From Firmicutes bacterium AM55-24TS (GTDB lineage: Bacteria; Bacillota; Clostridia; UBA1381): a stretch of 64,000 nucleotides of DNA. The DNA is taken from positions 62,001-126,000 of the forward strand of contig QTVU01000001.1 in NCBI GenBank assembly GCA_003460745.1, in the 5' to 3' direction. Of this stretch, positions 47,001 through 62,000 are shown piece after piece. Every line of letters starts with the position of its first letter. The first letter of the stretch is position 1. The notes under the pieces were generated by a model that saw only the letters and a program-made list of their open reading frames with translations, did no database searches and was not told where the DNA came from. The translations under genes and the position numbers were made by a program.

Positions 47001-50000
47001 ATACAAAGCTATTTCCGCTTGTATGGTTGATAACCGGCTTTGAACCGTTGCTTGTAGATGTCATAAGCTTGATTGTAGCATTATTGCTTGCTGTAATCTT
47101 ATCAAATGTCACCTTTGTAACAGCTGTATCTACATCGATTTCGTAGTTATGAACATCCTTATCGAATGTAGGTTTCATCACTACGCCGCTTTCAGGTTCA
47201 AGTTCAATAAGGTCTGCATCGCCTGACATTCTTGTTACGTGTACAATATATGTCTTGGTTATATCTGTTGCAACATCCTTTACAGTAACGGTTATATCTT
47301 GAGGATTATTCATCAAGTATGTCTTATTGGTAAACTGCTTTGTTGTTCCCGCATCAGGGTTTTGCTCAGCTAAAGTACCAATCTTAACCGTCTTACCGTC
47401 TGATAGAGTTGTTACTCTCATCATCGGTGTATATGTCGCATTATGCGGAATACCTATTTCAAAGCGGTTATTTTCACTGTTCCAAACAGCTGCAATAGGA
47501 TTTGCATATTGACGAGTTGTATCTGTTACGAAGTCTCCATTGTCGACATCCATATAAACACTTAGAATATCTCCCGTCACACTAATCAACTTCAATACAT
47601 AATCTCTGCTGATTGTATCTGTACCGGCTGTCAAAGAAACATTAATATCAACATTTGTAGTTACAGACGATATAGTCGGCATAGTTATCGTTACCCAACC
47701 GGTAGACGAAACATCTGCTGCGCCATTTGTCTTTAATGTTGTTGTTGCTCTTGAATCGCTTGCCATAGCCTTAACAATCGGATTTGTACCCGATTCAACA
47801 TATGCAACATATGTTCCGTCCGGCTGCAAAGCGGCAGGCATATCATTTACCATGACATACTTAACGCTTGCGTCTATCGGCTTACGATAAATATGAAGTT
47901 CGTATTCCAATTCCTTAGATGTTTCACTTGTTACTTTTACATAGAATACGTTATCGCCATATTCAAGATTTACGTTTTGAGTAATTGTAACAAACGCATT
48001 ACTCATCGGTTTTTTGTTTGAATCAAGAATTGTAACCATCGTCTTAGCACCATCATGATTATGATATGCCTTAGCGTAAATGTCTGCATTTGTCTTTTCT
48101 GATTCAACATTTACCGTATAAACGCCCTGTTTCTTTTCATCATCTGTTGTAGGCTTATTTATCTTATAATTATCCTTATCAAAGTCAGGATCCAAGTCGT
48201 AACCGATAACTTGTAAATCTGCAAGTCGGTTTTCATCGCTAGGGTCATGAATTTCTATATAATAAGTTTTTGTGTAGTGAGGAACTCTCAAGTAAATAGG
48301 TATTCTGAAGTATTCCGAAGTTGTTCCGTCTGTCTTCATACTGTTGACATACTGCTTAATATATTTACTCAAATCGTCGATTTGCTCACTGCCTGCGTCT
48401 GTAATCTTGATTCTTGTTTCATAATCATTAGGATTCCAGCCTTGTGTCTTCGCATAGTCAAGTAGTTTCTGATGTGTTTCATGTGCATTTGCATATACAT
48501 CATACTCATGTAAATCATTTTCAGTCTTAATCGAATAAGTTGTAACCGTCTTTATAAATGATGAATTATAGAACGGTATCTTATTTGAATTGTCCTTCTT
48601 TGTGATATACAAATCATCAAGATATACGTCAACCGGAATATGCTTGATACGTAATGTATAATAGATTGACGGGCTGCCGTCCGACTTCTTAAGTTCAATC
48701 GAGAAGTAGTTGTCGCCAACCTTCAAATCTACGTTTGCAGTAAGCTGACCGCCCTTACCTGCTCCCAATGTATATGTCTGCGATACTGTAAGACCCGTCA
48801 ACGTAATTGCGGCGTTTTTATCAACAGCATATATATCAACTTTAGCAGTTGGATTTTCTGCTTCTGAATATGAGTATGCCTCATATATAATCTTGCCGCT
48901 GTCAAGAGTTGTCTTAACTGCATCATTGTCATTTACACGGATTGCTCCAAGTGCTGCGTCAAGCATATCACGCTTAATTAAAATATTGTTAATTGTTATT
49001 AAGAATCCGTCTTCGTCATATACACGAAGCTGAACAATCGAATTAACTTCTTTTAGCTTAATTGTTGATTTAATAGTCTGCTCATTAGTTGTATCATCTA
49101 CAAGTATCTTTTCACCGTCGTCAATCTGAACGTAATATTTATGACCTTGAGGGTCTGCCATATTAATTTGCATATCTGCATCGCTCAAGTAGAACGGAAG
49201 TTTTGTCGGACGTTCATAGTTTGAAATGATAACACCGTCTTCATTTGTAACCGGATCGCCGATTCTTTCTGTAAGTTCGTCATTTACGACTGTGTTCAAA
49301 TCGAAGTTGTAGATGTACTGAACAATGTAAATCGTATAGTTCTGTGTTGCGCCTGACGGAGATTCTACCGTTACAGGAACTTGCGTAACACGACCGTTTA
49401 GTTTTACATCATCAATATATGTATTTACTGCGCTGTTCTGATGAACACCGTTTACATATATCTTAGCAAACTTATTCTCACTTATAAGTTTTACTACAGC
49501 TGTATCACGTCCTTGCGGAACTGATGCCAAGTAAGTTGTAAGACCTGTTATACTTGCATTCTTCAAGATTACTTCAGATTCATCTATAGGATAATCTTTG
49601 TATCCTTCTTTTCTCAAACCGATATTAACATTTTTCAACTGAGTACCCTCAGGGCTGTTAATAAGGTTGATTACATATTCCTGAGATGCGTTGTTGGTTC
49701 TCGATGTTACTTTAAATCTGAACTTATATAAATTTCTGTCTTCAATACTGGCGGCATCCGTTGTAGCACCTGCGAAGTTTACATTAGTTCCTTGAATTTG
49801 TTTATTATTGCTCAGTACATATGTACCATCTCTGTACTCATAGAACTGAATTACCGCATATGGGTCTATTGCGAATACAAACGGTTGTGCAATGTATGTA
49901 TTCATCGGCATTTCAACTTTGTACGATATTGCCGTTGTATTAGGTTCCACACCCGCTTCATAACCTGTAACCTTACCTGTAACTCTTGTTGTCTGCTGAG

Positions 50001-53000
50001 TTTCAGTAGAAAGTCCGCCTGTAGCGTCAACATATACTTTGTCTATACCAAGTTCACTTGAAGCTTTCTGAATCATCAATGTGTAATCCTGTGTTCTGCC
50101 GTCACCGGCTGTTACTCTGGCTTTCAATATGATGTCATCTATACCTGACATTGATGCCTCTGTATCAACTGCCAACATTCCGCTCGCAATCGCAGGTTTA
50201 CCAAAATCAGTAAAGAATTCAATCTTTGAACTTGCCGACTTAGTCTGTGACTTAACATATGCCATATTTGCCGTTGGATTAATATAGCTTATGTAATTAT
50301 ATGTATAAACATATTTGCCGTTTACAAGTGTCTTATCTTCGCTCTGCTTTGCAGCCTTTACATATGAGCTGTCAACTAACTTAATATCGCTGACAAACAT
50401 ATCAAGTTTCAAATCAGAACGCATTTCTTCAGGAGAAAGCTTTGTAATAATAAGCTTTGTTATTGCTATCTCATCAGGAGTTGTACCATCTGACAATAAA
50501 TCAGGTGAACCAACCTTAATATCAATCGTTACCGATGACGATGTCGGAATTGTTGATACGTCATAATTCAAATATGAATTGCTTGAAAGAGCAAATCCGT
50601 TATTCTCAAATTCTACGTATTCCCCGGCGTTCAGAGCAGTAGCTTTGATTTCATTTACAAGTGTTTCATCTGCCCCTACATCAATTCTGAATGTATAAGG
50701 GTCGTTTCTGTCTTGCTCTGCATAACGTCCGTCAAGTGTAATTTCCTTAAGCTTTAGATTATTCATCTTTCTGATAATCTTAAGTGTGTAGTATGCAGGA
50801 GCAATATCACCTTCATAACTCCATACCGTTACCTGGAATGTTCTTGAACGTTCGCCTGTTGTTTCATCAACATCATCGTCATTACTGTCAAACGGAATAT
50901 TTATCTTTAGAGTTTGATTTGTCGAAACAGTATCTACACCGTCTATCGTCATACCAACTCTTGCTGTTGAGTAATCAGCACCGATTTCAATAGGAACGAT
51001 TGATGTACCGTATGTTATATTCTTTATGATAATCGGATTGTTTACAGTTATATTTTCAACAACTGACTGGAACAACTTACCCGTTTTATCTTCAGGATAT
51101 GCATATACGTGATCAATTTTTCTGTTATTAGACTTTCTGATTAGGTCTACTATGTATTCCTTACCATCACCAACACCTGACAACATTTCATCCTGTGAAC
51201 GTATTCTAAAGTACAATGTGTAGTTTTGGTTAGGTTCAAGATTTGAAAGTTGTACTTGTTTTTGATGTAATTCATAGTTATTTGTATATGATGATGTATA
51301 TGGGTCATAAATATCTACGCCCGCATATTCATAATCTGCGATTACCTTCATGTCAACAGATGTTATACCTGTTTCAATTTCTACAGTGTATCTGCCTGTG
51401 TTCTTATCGTACTTAGCAGGCGGTATGCTGTTAATTGTTCCTGCAGGACCAACCCATACACTGTAATTATCACTTTCGGCATCATATTCAACATCTCTGT
51501 TTGAGTTATCTGCAAGATAAACTCTCAAGTCATATTCTTGCATTGTACCCGCTTCAGAGATAATTCTGAATTTAACCACATGAGGAATATCAGGATCTGC
51601 ATCGTCAAACAAGTATGAGTGGGATACTCTGAACGGAATGTTGTATTTAGCATCATTTCCGTGATAATCAAAGTCGCCATCTTCCCATAGAAGTTCTGCT
51701 GTTGTATCCTTCGACTGAACAGCCGCCTGAACAACAACCGATGTCTTTTCGGCATTATTAACTGCTTTTTCATATACACTGTAAGGAATATAGCTGTTAT
51801 AATACGGCAGATCCGAATCGCCCTCAGTGAACGGACCATATGCTTCTACACCATTAACCGTTACATAATCGGCATTAGTATTAATCGACTGAATTGTTAC
51901 GTTTAATGCATTGTTTGAAGTATGTCTGCCGTCTTCTGATGTTACTACGTACGGAATTACCTTAACGCTTTCGCCATCCTTTACAGGAATCAAGATACCG
52001 TGAATATCTCCGCCGTTTACTACATTTGAACCACTTATTACAGTGTCATCATCTGTTATTCCGGTATATATTTTACCGTTTAGAGTAATCTTAGCCTTTG
52101 AATACTCTGTCTTGATATATACTCTTAAATACTTATTACCGTTTTCATCAACTGTAAGTGTTGATTCGCTTACTTTGTAATAATCTACAACATTTGGACT
52201 TGTTTCACCGTCATATCTTGTAGTTTCATTTACAACAGTTTCTGAGTTGTTACTGCTGTTATGAAGTACATTTGTATTTTCTGACAATCTGTAGATTACA
52301 ACCTTATACTGATGAGTATATCCTGTACCTGCTTCAGGTATTGATACAATAGTAATATTTGTATCAGGAGTATCTTCAGATACTGATCTTGCCGTATTTA
52401 CAGGGATTGTAAGTACGCCGTCTGTCGGATAATTATAATCAGATCTGTTTACAATTCCGTTTTCAGATACTGAATTTACCGATACTGTCGGATCATACGG
52501 AGTTGGTGCATGTTCATCAATGCGAAGTCCAACCTTTACAGTTGCATCCTTCACGATACCATATCTATAGATAATCTCATCGCCGACCTTTTCAGGATTT
52601 TTAAGCAAGTTACCGTCAATATAAATATCAATATCTGCATCAGTGTTCTTATACTTCTGACCTATTAAGAATGTATAAGTCTTAACAGTACCAATCTTTT
52701 CATCAATAGTTGCATCTGCTTGAGCCTTATAGTTATTAGCTACACCAACCTGAATCTTAACTACTGTAAATCCACCGTCTTTTTTGATTAGAGGAATCTT
52801 ATAAGACTGGTTGCTTGTCTGACGCCATCCGCCATCCCATACAACGCTTGCATCGGTTGCTGAATAGTCGTTTGCTGCGGCTGTTTCATATGCTGCAACC
52901 TCCTTCTCATATTGAGCAAGTGCTGCTGCATACTGTTCATCTGTCATACTTCCCTGAGTAGGTTTTTCAGGTCTTGTCAAGTGACCTATTCTGATGTAGT

Positions 53001-56000
53001 TATTAGCATCCTTAGCCAACACTGATGCGATTGCACTTGGCAAATCATCAGTCTGCGGATCAAGACGAACAACATATGCATTTCTTGTGCTGTCCCAAAG
53101 AGCATTTGACAAGTTGCCGCCGCCGTAAGGTCCTGCCTGTACAGCTTCAAGATCAAGATTCAATCTATTGATATTAATTTTATACTCAGCAGTAGTATTT
53201 AATGAAGATTTAATCATTACATTAATAGTGTTCTTACCTGTTATTGTAAAGTTCTTATAAACATTATTATGTAATGACGAAGTATTATCGTCAATCTGTA
53301 CTTCTGCCAACAGAGTTGATGCTATAGCCTCAAGATCTACTGTTGTAACATCAGACGGAATCCATAGCTGATATTTACCGTTTATATCCTTACCGGCTTC
53401 AACAGTTGTTTCTGTTCCGCCGTCATTGTAAGTTGCGGTAAATGTCTCAAGATTTGCATTATCACTCTTCTTGTAGATGTATAGATATGATACCTTAATT
53501 GTTTCTAAGTCAGCAGCTTTTGACTTGATTTCATAGATTGTTAATTCTTCGCCGTCAAGAAGTACATTAGTTGCTGTCCACTTATCCGAATTAGCTGATG
53601 TTGGGTCTGTTGCAGTTGGGCTGCCTGCATTTACAAGTGTATAAATATCATTAGCCTCTATCAAAATATCAACATATGTCTTATTTGTAAACGGAACATT
53701 ACCCGGAGTATCAAGTTTAACTACATATACGTCTGCAGTTGCTCCTGTTTCTTCATCTATTACTCTGTTTTCAGCTGTCGGAGTATAAACATTGCTACCG
53801 TATGTTACCTTAACAGTCTTTAATGAATCATCAATACTCTTTCTTGTTAAGTGAAGTACATAATGTTCAACAACATTCTCTTCTGTTGTTACGTCAATCG
53901 GAATGTAAATATCCTTAATTGATGTATCAAGTTTATATCTTTCGATTTCTTGTACATTAGCCGAATTATACTCTGATGCAATGCTTACCTTTGAAGTAGA
54001 GTTTACAGTTTCAGCCTTAATATTGATATATTCAAGGTCCTTGGTAATTACATAGTTATAAACATTTTCATTTATATCTGTAACATCTGTATAACCCGAA
54101 CCTACAAGAACATTGCCTATAAGAGTAAGCGGATCAACCTGTACATACTTCAAACCTGTATGATATTCAGCAGGTTTCAAGATTAACGGATATTCAACTG
54201 TTGAAAGTGCATTACCGTTTGTTACTCTCAATGTATAAGTTGTTGTAGTACCGACATTTGCAGGAAGTGCTGTATTAATCCATGTCAAGCCGTTCATGCT
54301 CTCATATGAAACAACATTTCTATCTTTGTCAAGTACTTCAACTGTACCTGATATAGGAGTAATTTCTGCATTTACAGAATCAGCTGACTTACCTATTTCT
54401 GCAACGTATGTGTTATTTACACGAGCAACTGTCGTTCCGTCAATAACAACGCTGTCAAGTGTTGCCAAAGTAGGTTCTTTAATAATTACAAGATTATGTT
54501 CCTGACTTGCACCGCTTGTTGATGTAATTGTAAACGGAATTATTGTCTTATCATTGATAAGTCCGTTTATAACACCTTCAAATACACCTGTATATGAACC
54601 GCCTCTGATTGCAATTGTTGAATAAGGATTCTGAGCCTTTATGTAAATATTAGCCGAATTCTTAGTATCTCTGATATATACAATATGTTCGCAGGTTGTT
54701 TCTCCGTCTGCAAACAAGTCAATGCTTTGTGCAGAAACTGACGAAGCCTTATTTGTAACTTGTAGCATTGGGTAGCTGCCTGATGTCATATACCATATAT
54801 CATTGAAGTTCCAATCGCTAAAGATTGACTGAACATATAGGTCAGATGCAGCAATACTGCTATTATCATTTGTCGTAACGATTGATGTATCATTCTTAAC
54901 AAACAATGCACCCATTACACCGTGTGTATGTGTAATTGTACCGTCACTGTTAATAGCAATCGATGCTTTATCAAACATTGAGCTTGACAGATTTGCGTTA
55001 GCGAATACATATCCGATTGTTGCACCGGCATTATTGCTTATTACTATACCTGCAGAAGCATTGTTGCTTACAAGTGCAGTTGATGTAATATATGAGTTTT
55101 CAATAGTACCGTTGTTTTCGATTGCAAAACCGGCTGCATTCTTAGCTGTAATCTTACCGCCCGTTTCAATTGCAACTTGTTCGATTGTACCGTTGTTAAT
55201 GCCTGCTACCACAGATGCATTTTCAACTCCGTTTTCACCGATTGTCGCAACCGCAAATCTCAAGTTCTTAACAGTACCGTTATTTACAGCAAACAAAGCT
55301 GAATAATCTTGACCGTTTACGCTCTTCTGTGATGTAATCTTCAAATCGGAAATTGTAAATCCGTTACCGTCAAGACTACCTGTAAACGGTGTATCTTCTG
55401 AACCGATAGGATCCATTTGAATGTAATCCGAATTATACTTCATTGAAATATTATTCTTCAATACATAATGCTTTGTTAAGCTTTCCTCATCGTTACCGAT
55501 GCTCTTCAATCCTGCGGCTGATGTGATTTCAAACGGACGTGCTTGGCTACCGTCAGGAATGTTAAGATTTGATATATCTGCATCAGCTGATTGGTTCCTG
55601 AATGTAGGATACTGAGCTGTCTTGATTACCCATGTATTTGCAAAGTCCCAATCATTGAATGTTGCTATATCTCCAAGCTTTTCAGGAAGAACTGACGCAC
55701 TGTTATATACATTGCTGTTGCTTCCCACCTTGCTGTAGATTTGGCCAGGCATTACTGTATATGCATTATTTATTGTTGAGTTGTCAAGGTTCAATACAAC
55801 AATCGACGCTACGTGTTCATCGGTTAAATTACTTGATGTTGAGCTTATTGAACCTACATTATATACATTCTTAACAGCGTTATGGTTCAATGCTGCAATA
55901 CCTGCTGCGTACTCACCTGATGTAATTGTTGCTTTATTATATGCGTCTTCGATAGTACCACGGTTATCACCTGTTACACCGCCGGCTGCATATGAAGATT

Positions 56001-59000
56001 CAATATTACCTGAAGCTACGGCTACTCTTGAAATTACACCGTTTTGTTCATTCTTACCTGCCACGGCACCGATATATTGATATGATGTGCCTGCAACAGA
56101 TGTAATATTTACATCTTCAAGTTTGAAGTCATAAACTTCACCCTTATTTGCACCAAACAAGCCGTATGCTGTATCATTTGATGTAGCTGTAATTGTTAGA
56201 TTTGATATTGACTTTCCGTTACCGTTTAGGTTACCTGTAAACGGTTTGGAAGTTGTACCAACCGGAGTCCATGCAGTACCGCTTAAGTCAATATCATTCA
56301 TCAATACATAGTATGCATCAAGATGATCTGACATAGCCTGAAGTTCTTCGGCCGTTGTAATCTGGTAAGGTGATGCCTTACTGCCGTCAGGGTCTTCAGG
56401 AAGGATAGTTGAGCCGCCGCCGCACGATGCATCTTTAGCTACATATTCGTCCTCTGTACCTCTTTCGGCGATTACCTTTTCTACACTTGTATTATTGCTG
56501 TACTTAACAATTACAAGTTCATATCTGCTTGTCTTTGTTCCGTCAGAAACAACAATATAGAATTTATTTACTGTTCCAAGGTTTGCAATATCAGGTACTG
56601 ATAATTGACCTTGATCTTCACCAAGAACAACATCACCTGTGTCTGTTACTCTGATAAGTCCAAGTTTTGAATCGCTTCTTCTTGTTGCAATTACAATGCT
56701 TGCACTGTCATCTGTGCTCGGAATAGCTGTCTTATAATTTCCGTACTTATCCGGAGTTAGCTTTGTATAATCTCTTTCTGACTTGCTCTGAACCATTACA
56801 TTTGAAAGTGCCAAAGACTGGTCTTGTCTTACAAGTGTAATTGTTTCTGCAATAAAGCTGTTATCGTCATACGGGTATGAGTAAATCTTGAATTTAACAG
56901 TTGTTGTCTTACCAGAATCAAGAGTTACTGTTTCAGTATTTTCACTTACCTTAAACTCGCTGTCACCAATCTGTACCTTTGAAACTTCGCTGTCTGCAAC
57001 AACTTTAATATCTGCCGCAGTTGCTCCGTAAGGTACTTCATAAGTGTAACCGCCGCTTGTCTTTGTAAGCTTGGTTCCGTTGACATAGACTTCTTTTTCA
57101 CCCGTATTGCTTCTTATAATATACAATGTGTATGCTTGCTCTGCCTTACCGTCCTTAGATGTAACGGTAAAGTCAACCTTAGATACGTTCTTTGTAACAT
57201 TATAAGATACGTTCAAGACACCGTTTGTTGATTTATCGCTGCCAAGTTTAACTACTGCATCTTCGTTTGCCGCAGTTATTGTAAGTATGCCGTTTGTTAC
57301 GGTACTGTCTGCTCTTACAAGATATGTATTAGACTTAAAGTCTGCCTTTTCAGCTGTTACACCGTCAAAGACAACACTCTTTAGAGCTACGTCTGAATCT
57401 TCAACATACTTAATTATTACTTGATATGGATCACTTACAACCTTACCGTCATAACTCATAATTCTGAAGTTAAATACTGTATCATTTTCTGAGTTAAGTG
57501 CAAGATTTTCAAATACATAACCGTGTGAGTTGTCACTTACAAGAATACCGTCAATACCGAATCCTGTAAGTTCTACCTTTGCCATGTTACCTGTAGGAAC
57601 GATTGAAAGGTCAACCGGATTACGTCTGTTTACAACTGCTGTGTAGATACGGTCATCAGGAACTGAGAATAACGAAATATCTACATCTGTTGAGGCACCG
57701 GCTGTAAGTTCAGTCTTATTAAGTGAAACCGACTTGACATCTGTGTCTTCGTAATCAGTATATACATACAATGTGTATGTCTGCTTTACACTGCCTGATG
57801 ATGATCTAATTGTAAATTCAAACTTATTTACCTTTGAAACATCGGGTTCATCAAGCATTCTCTTTGCAATAAGTTCACCGTGGGCTACATCGTAATCGCC
57901 TGTTTCACTATTCTTCATTGAGATTTCTGCAATACCGCTTGATGTATGTATTGTGATAGTTGCAGGGTTTTCTGCTCTTGAATCGCCTCCGTTAAGATCT
58001 GACGGAATTGCAATCTCATAGATAGTAGGATTATTCTTTCTTGTGATTGCTGCGATACCATTTACGATAACCTCGCCTATCTCCGTGTTATTACTGTTCT
58101 TATAGATACTTACTGTATAAGTCTTCTTAGCATTTGGTGTACGTACATCATCAACATACAACTGTGAACGAACTTCTACAGTTATAGTTGTTTCTTCTTC
58201 AGAAGACAATGTATATGAAGTATCTGACCATACGTTGATGTATGGAATTGAAAGTGCATTTCCTGCTACATTGACAAGTTTAGCATATTGATTTGCTGTA
58301 ATTGTTACATCCGCCTCAGTTACGGTTGTCGGAACACTGAATGTATACTTCAAACCATTTGAGATAGGAGTTGTATTTACAGTATCATTAACCTTTACAT
58401 TGTCAAGTGACAAGTCATCTGATGCACCCTTTAATAATAAGTAGTAGTTCTTAACCAACTCTGCCTTATCATTTTGAGGTTTAACGGTAATTCTCAAGTA
58501 TCTCTTACCACCAATAGGAACACCGCCTACAACCTTATATCGGAATGCACCTTCGTCGGTCTTCTTTCTTGTGATGATGTCACCTGTCGAATCTATGATG
58601 TTTTCACTGTCATCAGGCAATGCTACTTCATGTATTGATTCGATTGTTGCATACTTATCTGTAAGCAGTATATCAAGCAATATATCGTGGTCAGGAACGT
58701 TTGCTTCATACAATACTGTCATTGACATATCAACATTGTATTCGCCGTCCAAACCTTTTTCTGTTGTTATACTCTTAATTGATGTATCGTCTGACTTTTC
58801 TCTGAATTCAAGAACATAGTTCTTCTTCGAGCCGTTTTCAGCCTTTACTTCGATTACATATTTACCACCGTTTGCATTTGCCGGCAATGTATCCTGCCAA
58901 TTATTATCTGTTGTCCAACCGGCTGTATCGCCTGCTGTTGAAGCACTGCTATCGCCGTTATTATGCCACTTATTCTGTGAATCATAGTAACCTACTCTCA

Positions 59001-62000
59001 ATATTGACTTAGGTGAAGTTTCAATCGTAATTTGAGGTACTTCTGTCATTGAGTCTACGAAGAATATGTACTTAACGTCATCACTGTTTTCTACAGGTTC
59101 TTCTGTAGCATCCACATTACCACGCTTGATGCTGATAATATCATTTTCACCGCTTCTTCTTGTGACGTGTAACTTATATGTCTTAATCGGCTGTGAAGTA
59201 TTCTGCGATTGAACATAGATTGTATATATCTTAGCTGTATCAGTTGCTTCTGTAAGAGCGATTGTATAAGCCTTAGATGTTATACCCTTATCAACCAACG
59301 TTGGTGCAGGCTCACCATCTTCTGTAATCGCAAGTTTTGTAAATTGATTCTTAGCCTTTACTATAACATTTGCTATTTCGTCAGTTGTTTCAATACTTCC
59401 GTCATAGTAACCGCCGTTTGAAGCTACCCAGTTAGCTTCTACACCGTTTACTGTTACTGTAATATCGGTATCAGTACTCTGCGGCATAATGATTAGCTTA
59501 AATGTCTTCTTATAACTTGAGCCTGATTTAGCCACATCAACTTCATAAGTATATGGATTGCTTTCCGTCAAAGCTGACAAGTTACTAACCTGTAATCTAT
59601 ACAATGTTCTGTCAGGTGAATCAACAGTTATAATATTATTTACATTTGTTGTATTTCTTACTTCAGCAATATTACCGTTTATTGATGTTAGGTATATAGT
59701 TGCTGTGTTAGAAGTTGTAGGAACATATACAATATATTCGTTCTTGTCCTCTTCCTTCGCAATCTTTTCGTCATCGTATTCTACAGTCAATTCCATATCC
59801 ATATCTGTAGGTGTTGCGATGATGTAGTAATCCTTTGTACCGCCGCTCTGCGATGTTACGGTTACAGGAATTGCGAATGAATCGTTTGTGCCGTCACCGT
59901 CAAAGTCGTAATCGGCTGTAAGTTTTGTAAATGTTGCCTTTGCAGTACCGCCGTTTGTATTTGCGAACGGTGCATTATCAATGCTTGTTACTGCCGCATT
60001 TACATCTTCAAGCTCGATTGCAAGGTCAAATACTGTATAACCCGATGTAGTTGACTTAGGAACATATACATGATATGCATTGTATATATTACCGCCTAAG
60101 TTTACACTGTCATCTGCTGTAGTATCTGTATCCTTGTTTTCACTGTCATTTGGATTTGCAGTTACCGACTTGATATTTGCATTGTTACTCTTCTTATAAA
60201 TATATAGCTTATATTCGGCTGTTGCTGTATTTGTAATATCATCAGATTTAACTGTGATTGTTACTTCTGTGAAGTTACTGTTTATAGTATCTTCAAGGTC
60301 TGTTGTAACAGTTGCGCCAAGTGTCGGATTTGTGTTGTTATTGCCTGAAACGCCGTCTTTACCTGTAATTTCTACACGGTAATTTGCGTTAGATGCAAGA
60401 GCCCATACATCTGCACTTGTTGCTGTACCGTCTACATAATATACATATGAGCCGTCAAGGTTTGTTTTCTTAACAGTATTGTTATCAACCTTTACAGTCA
60501 ATGCATAATCATCGCTCAAACGTTTTAGATATACAACGTTTTCATATGCAGGGTCACCGTCAGCTGTTCTGTACAATCTGAACGGTACTTCCATTTCGGT
60601 TACAGAGATAGGCATTGAAACCTTAAGCTCTGCATAACCGCCGGCTGTAATATCGCCATTGTTAATGCTTACGAAGTGGTTCTTGCTCGCTGCCGTAACA
60701 CCAATCAATACTTCACTTGCGTTAGGAAGTACTTCAAGATATGTATATCTTGGTTCTGAATCAGTCGGTGCAGTTGCATCCAAACCGTTTACTGTTACGC
60801 TTTCAACAGAAGGAGCTTCGTCTGTACCCTTTATAACAAGCTTATACATCTTCTGTAGTGAGCCATCCTGTGAAACTACCTTAACATATCTAATCTCGTC
60901 GCCTGTCTGTAAATCCAAACCTGAAACGATTTGAGTTACATATCCTACGTTGCTTGGATTATTATCATATGCATTCTGTCTAAGTTTCTCAATGTCTGTA
61001 AGTTCTGCCAATTCATCAGATGCTTGTACAGTTACATTTGTAAACTTAGTTGTATCAGGGATTTCAACAGTCCATGTTTCACCGTTGACGTCTGATGATT
61101 CCTTAACTGCATAATATGTGCCAACCTTAATATACTCTACATCTGCATTTGTATCTGTATCTCTGATTATTAAGGTGTATTCTTTAGTTGTAAATCCGTC
61201 TTGTCCTGTTACTGTTATACGGTATCTGTTTACCGGCTGACTGTGTAGAGTTACCGCATCATTTGCCCATACATTCTGTGACTCGCTGCCCACTTCATTG
61301 TATGACAATCCATATGGTGACTTTGTCAAATCTCTTGTGATAGCTTCAACCTTAACAGTTGAATTTGCATCTTGTGTTGTTATTGAAACATCAGCAGTCT
61401 TATCACTCGAAATACCGGTCTTTAGATATGTGTAAGTACCGTTTGCATTGCTTACTGTAGTACCGTTTACAGTTACATTCATAAGGTCTGTGTTTACAGC
61501 AACCTTAGTAATTACAAGAGTATATCTCTTTGTTGTACCGTCTTTTGCCTTAACTTCAATCGTTGCAGTTGTTTCTTTACTGTTTACAACCACATTGCTC
61601 AAAGTAACAGCTCCGGTCGCTTCATCCTTGCTGTCATAGCTGCCGTTTATATGTACGTACTGAACAAGCGATGTTTGCGGAGTTGCTATAATATCAACTC
61701 TTGAAGTTGTATCAGGAATCTTAATTACGAACTTGCTGTTATCATCTGCATCATATTTTGCAGGTCTTACAACACCGTCTACAACAACATCAACGCTCTT
61801 AAGCTCAGGGTTACCTTCTACAGAAGATACCTTTACGAAGTAAGTCATTACTTGACTTCCGTCTTCTGACTTAATATATACAGGAATTGTTACACCTGCT
61901 CTAAGCTCGTCATCAGTTATACCTGTAAGGTCAACATTAACGCTTGCATCATTGCTGTTTGAATATGTTATTGCAGCTGAACCGACATATGCTGACGGTT

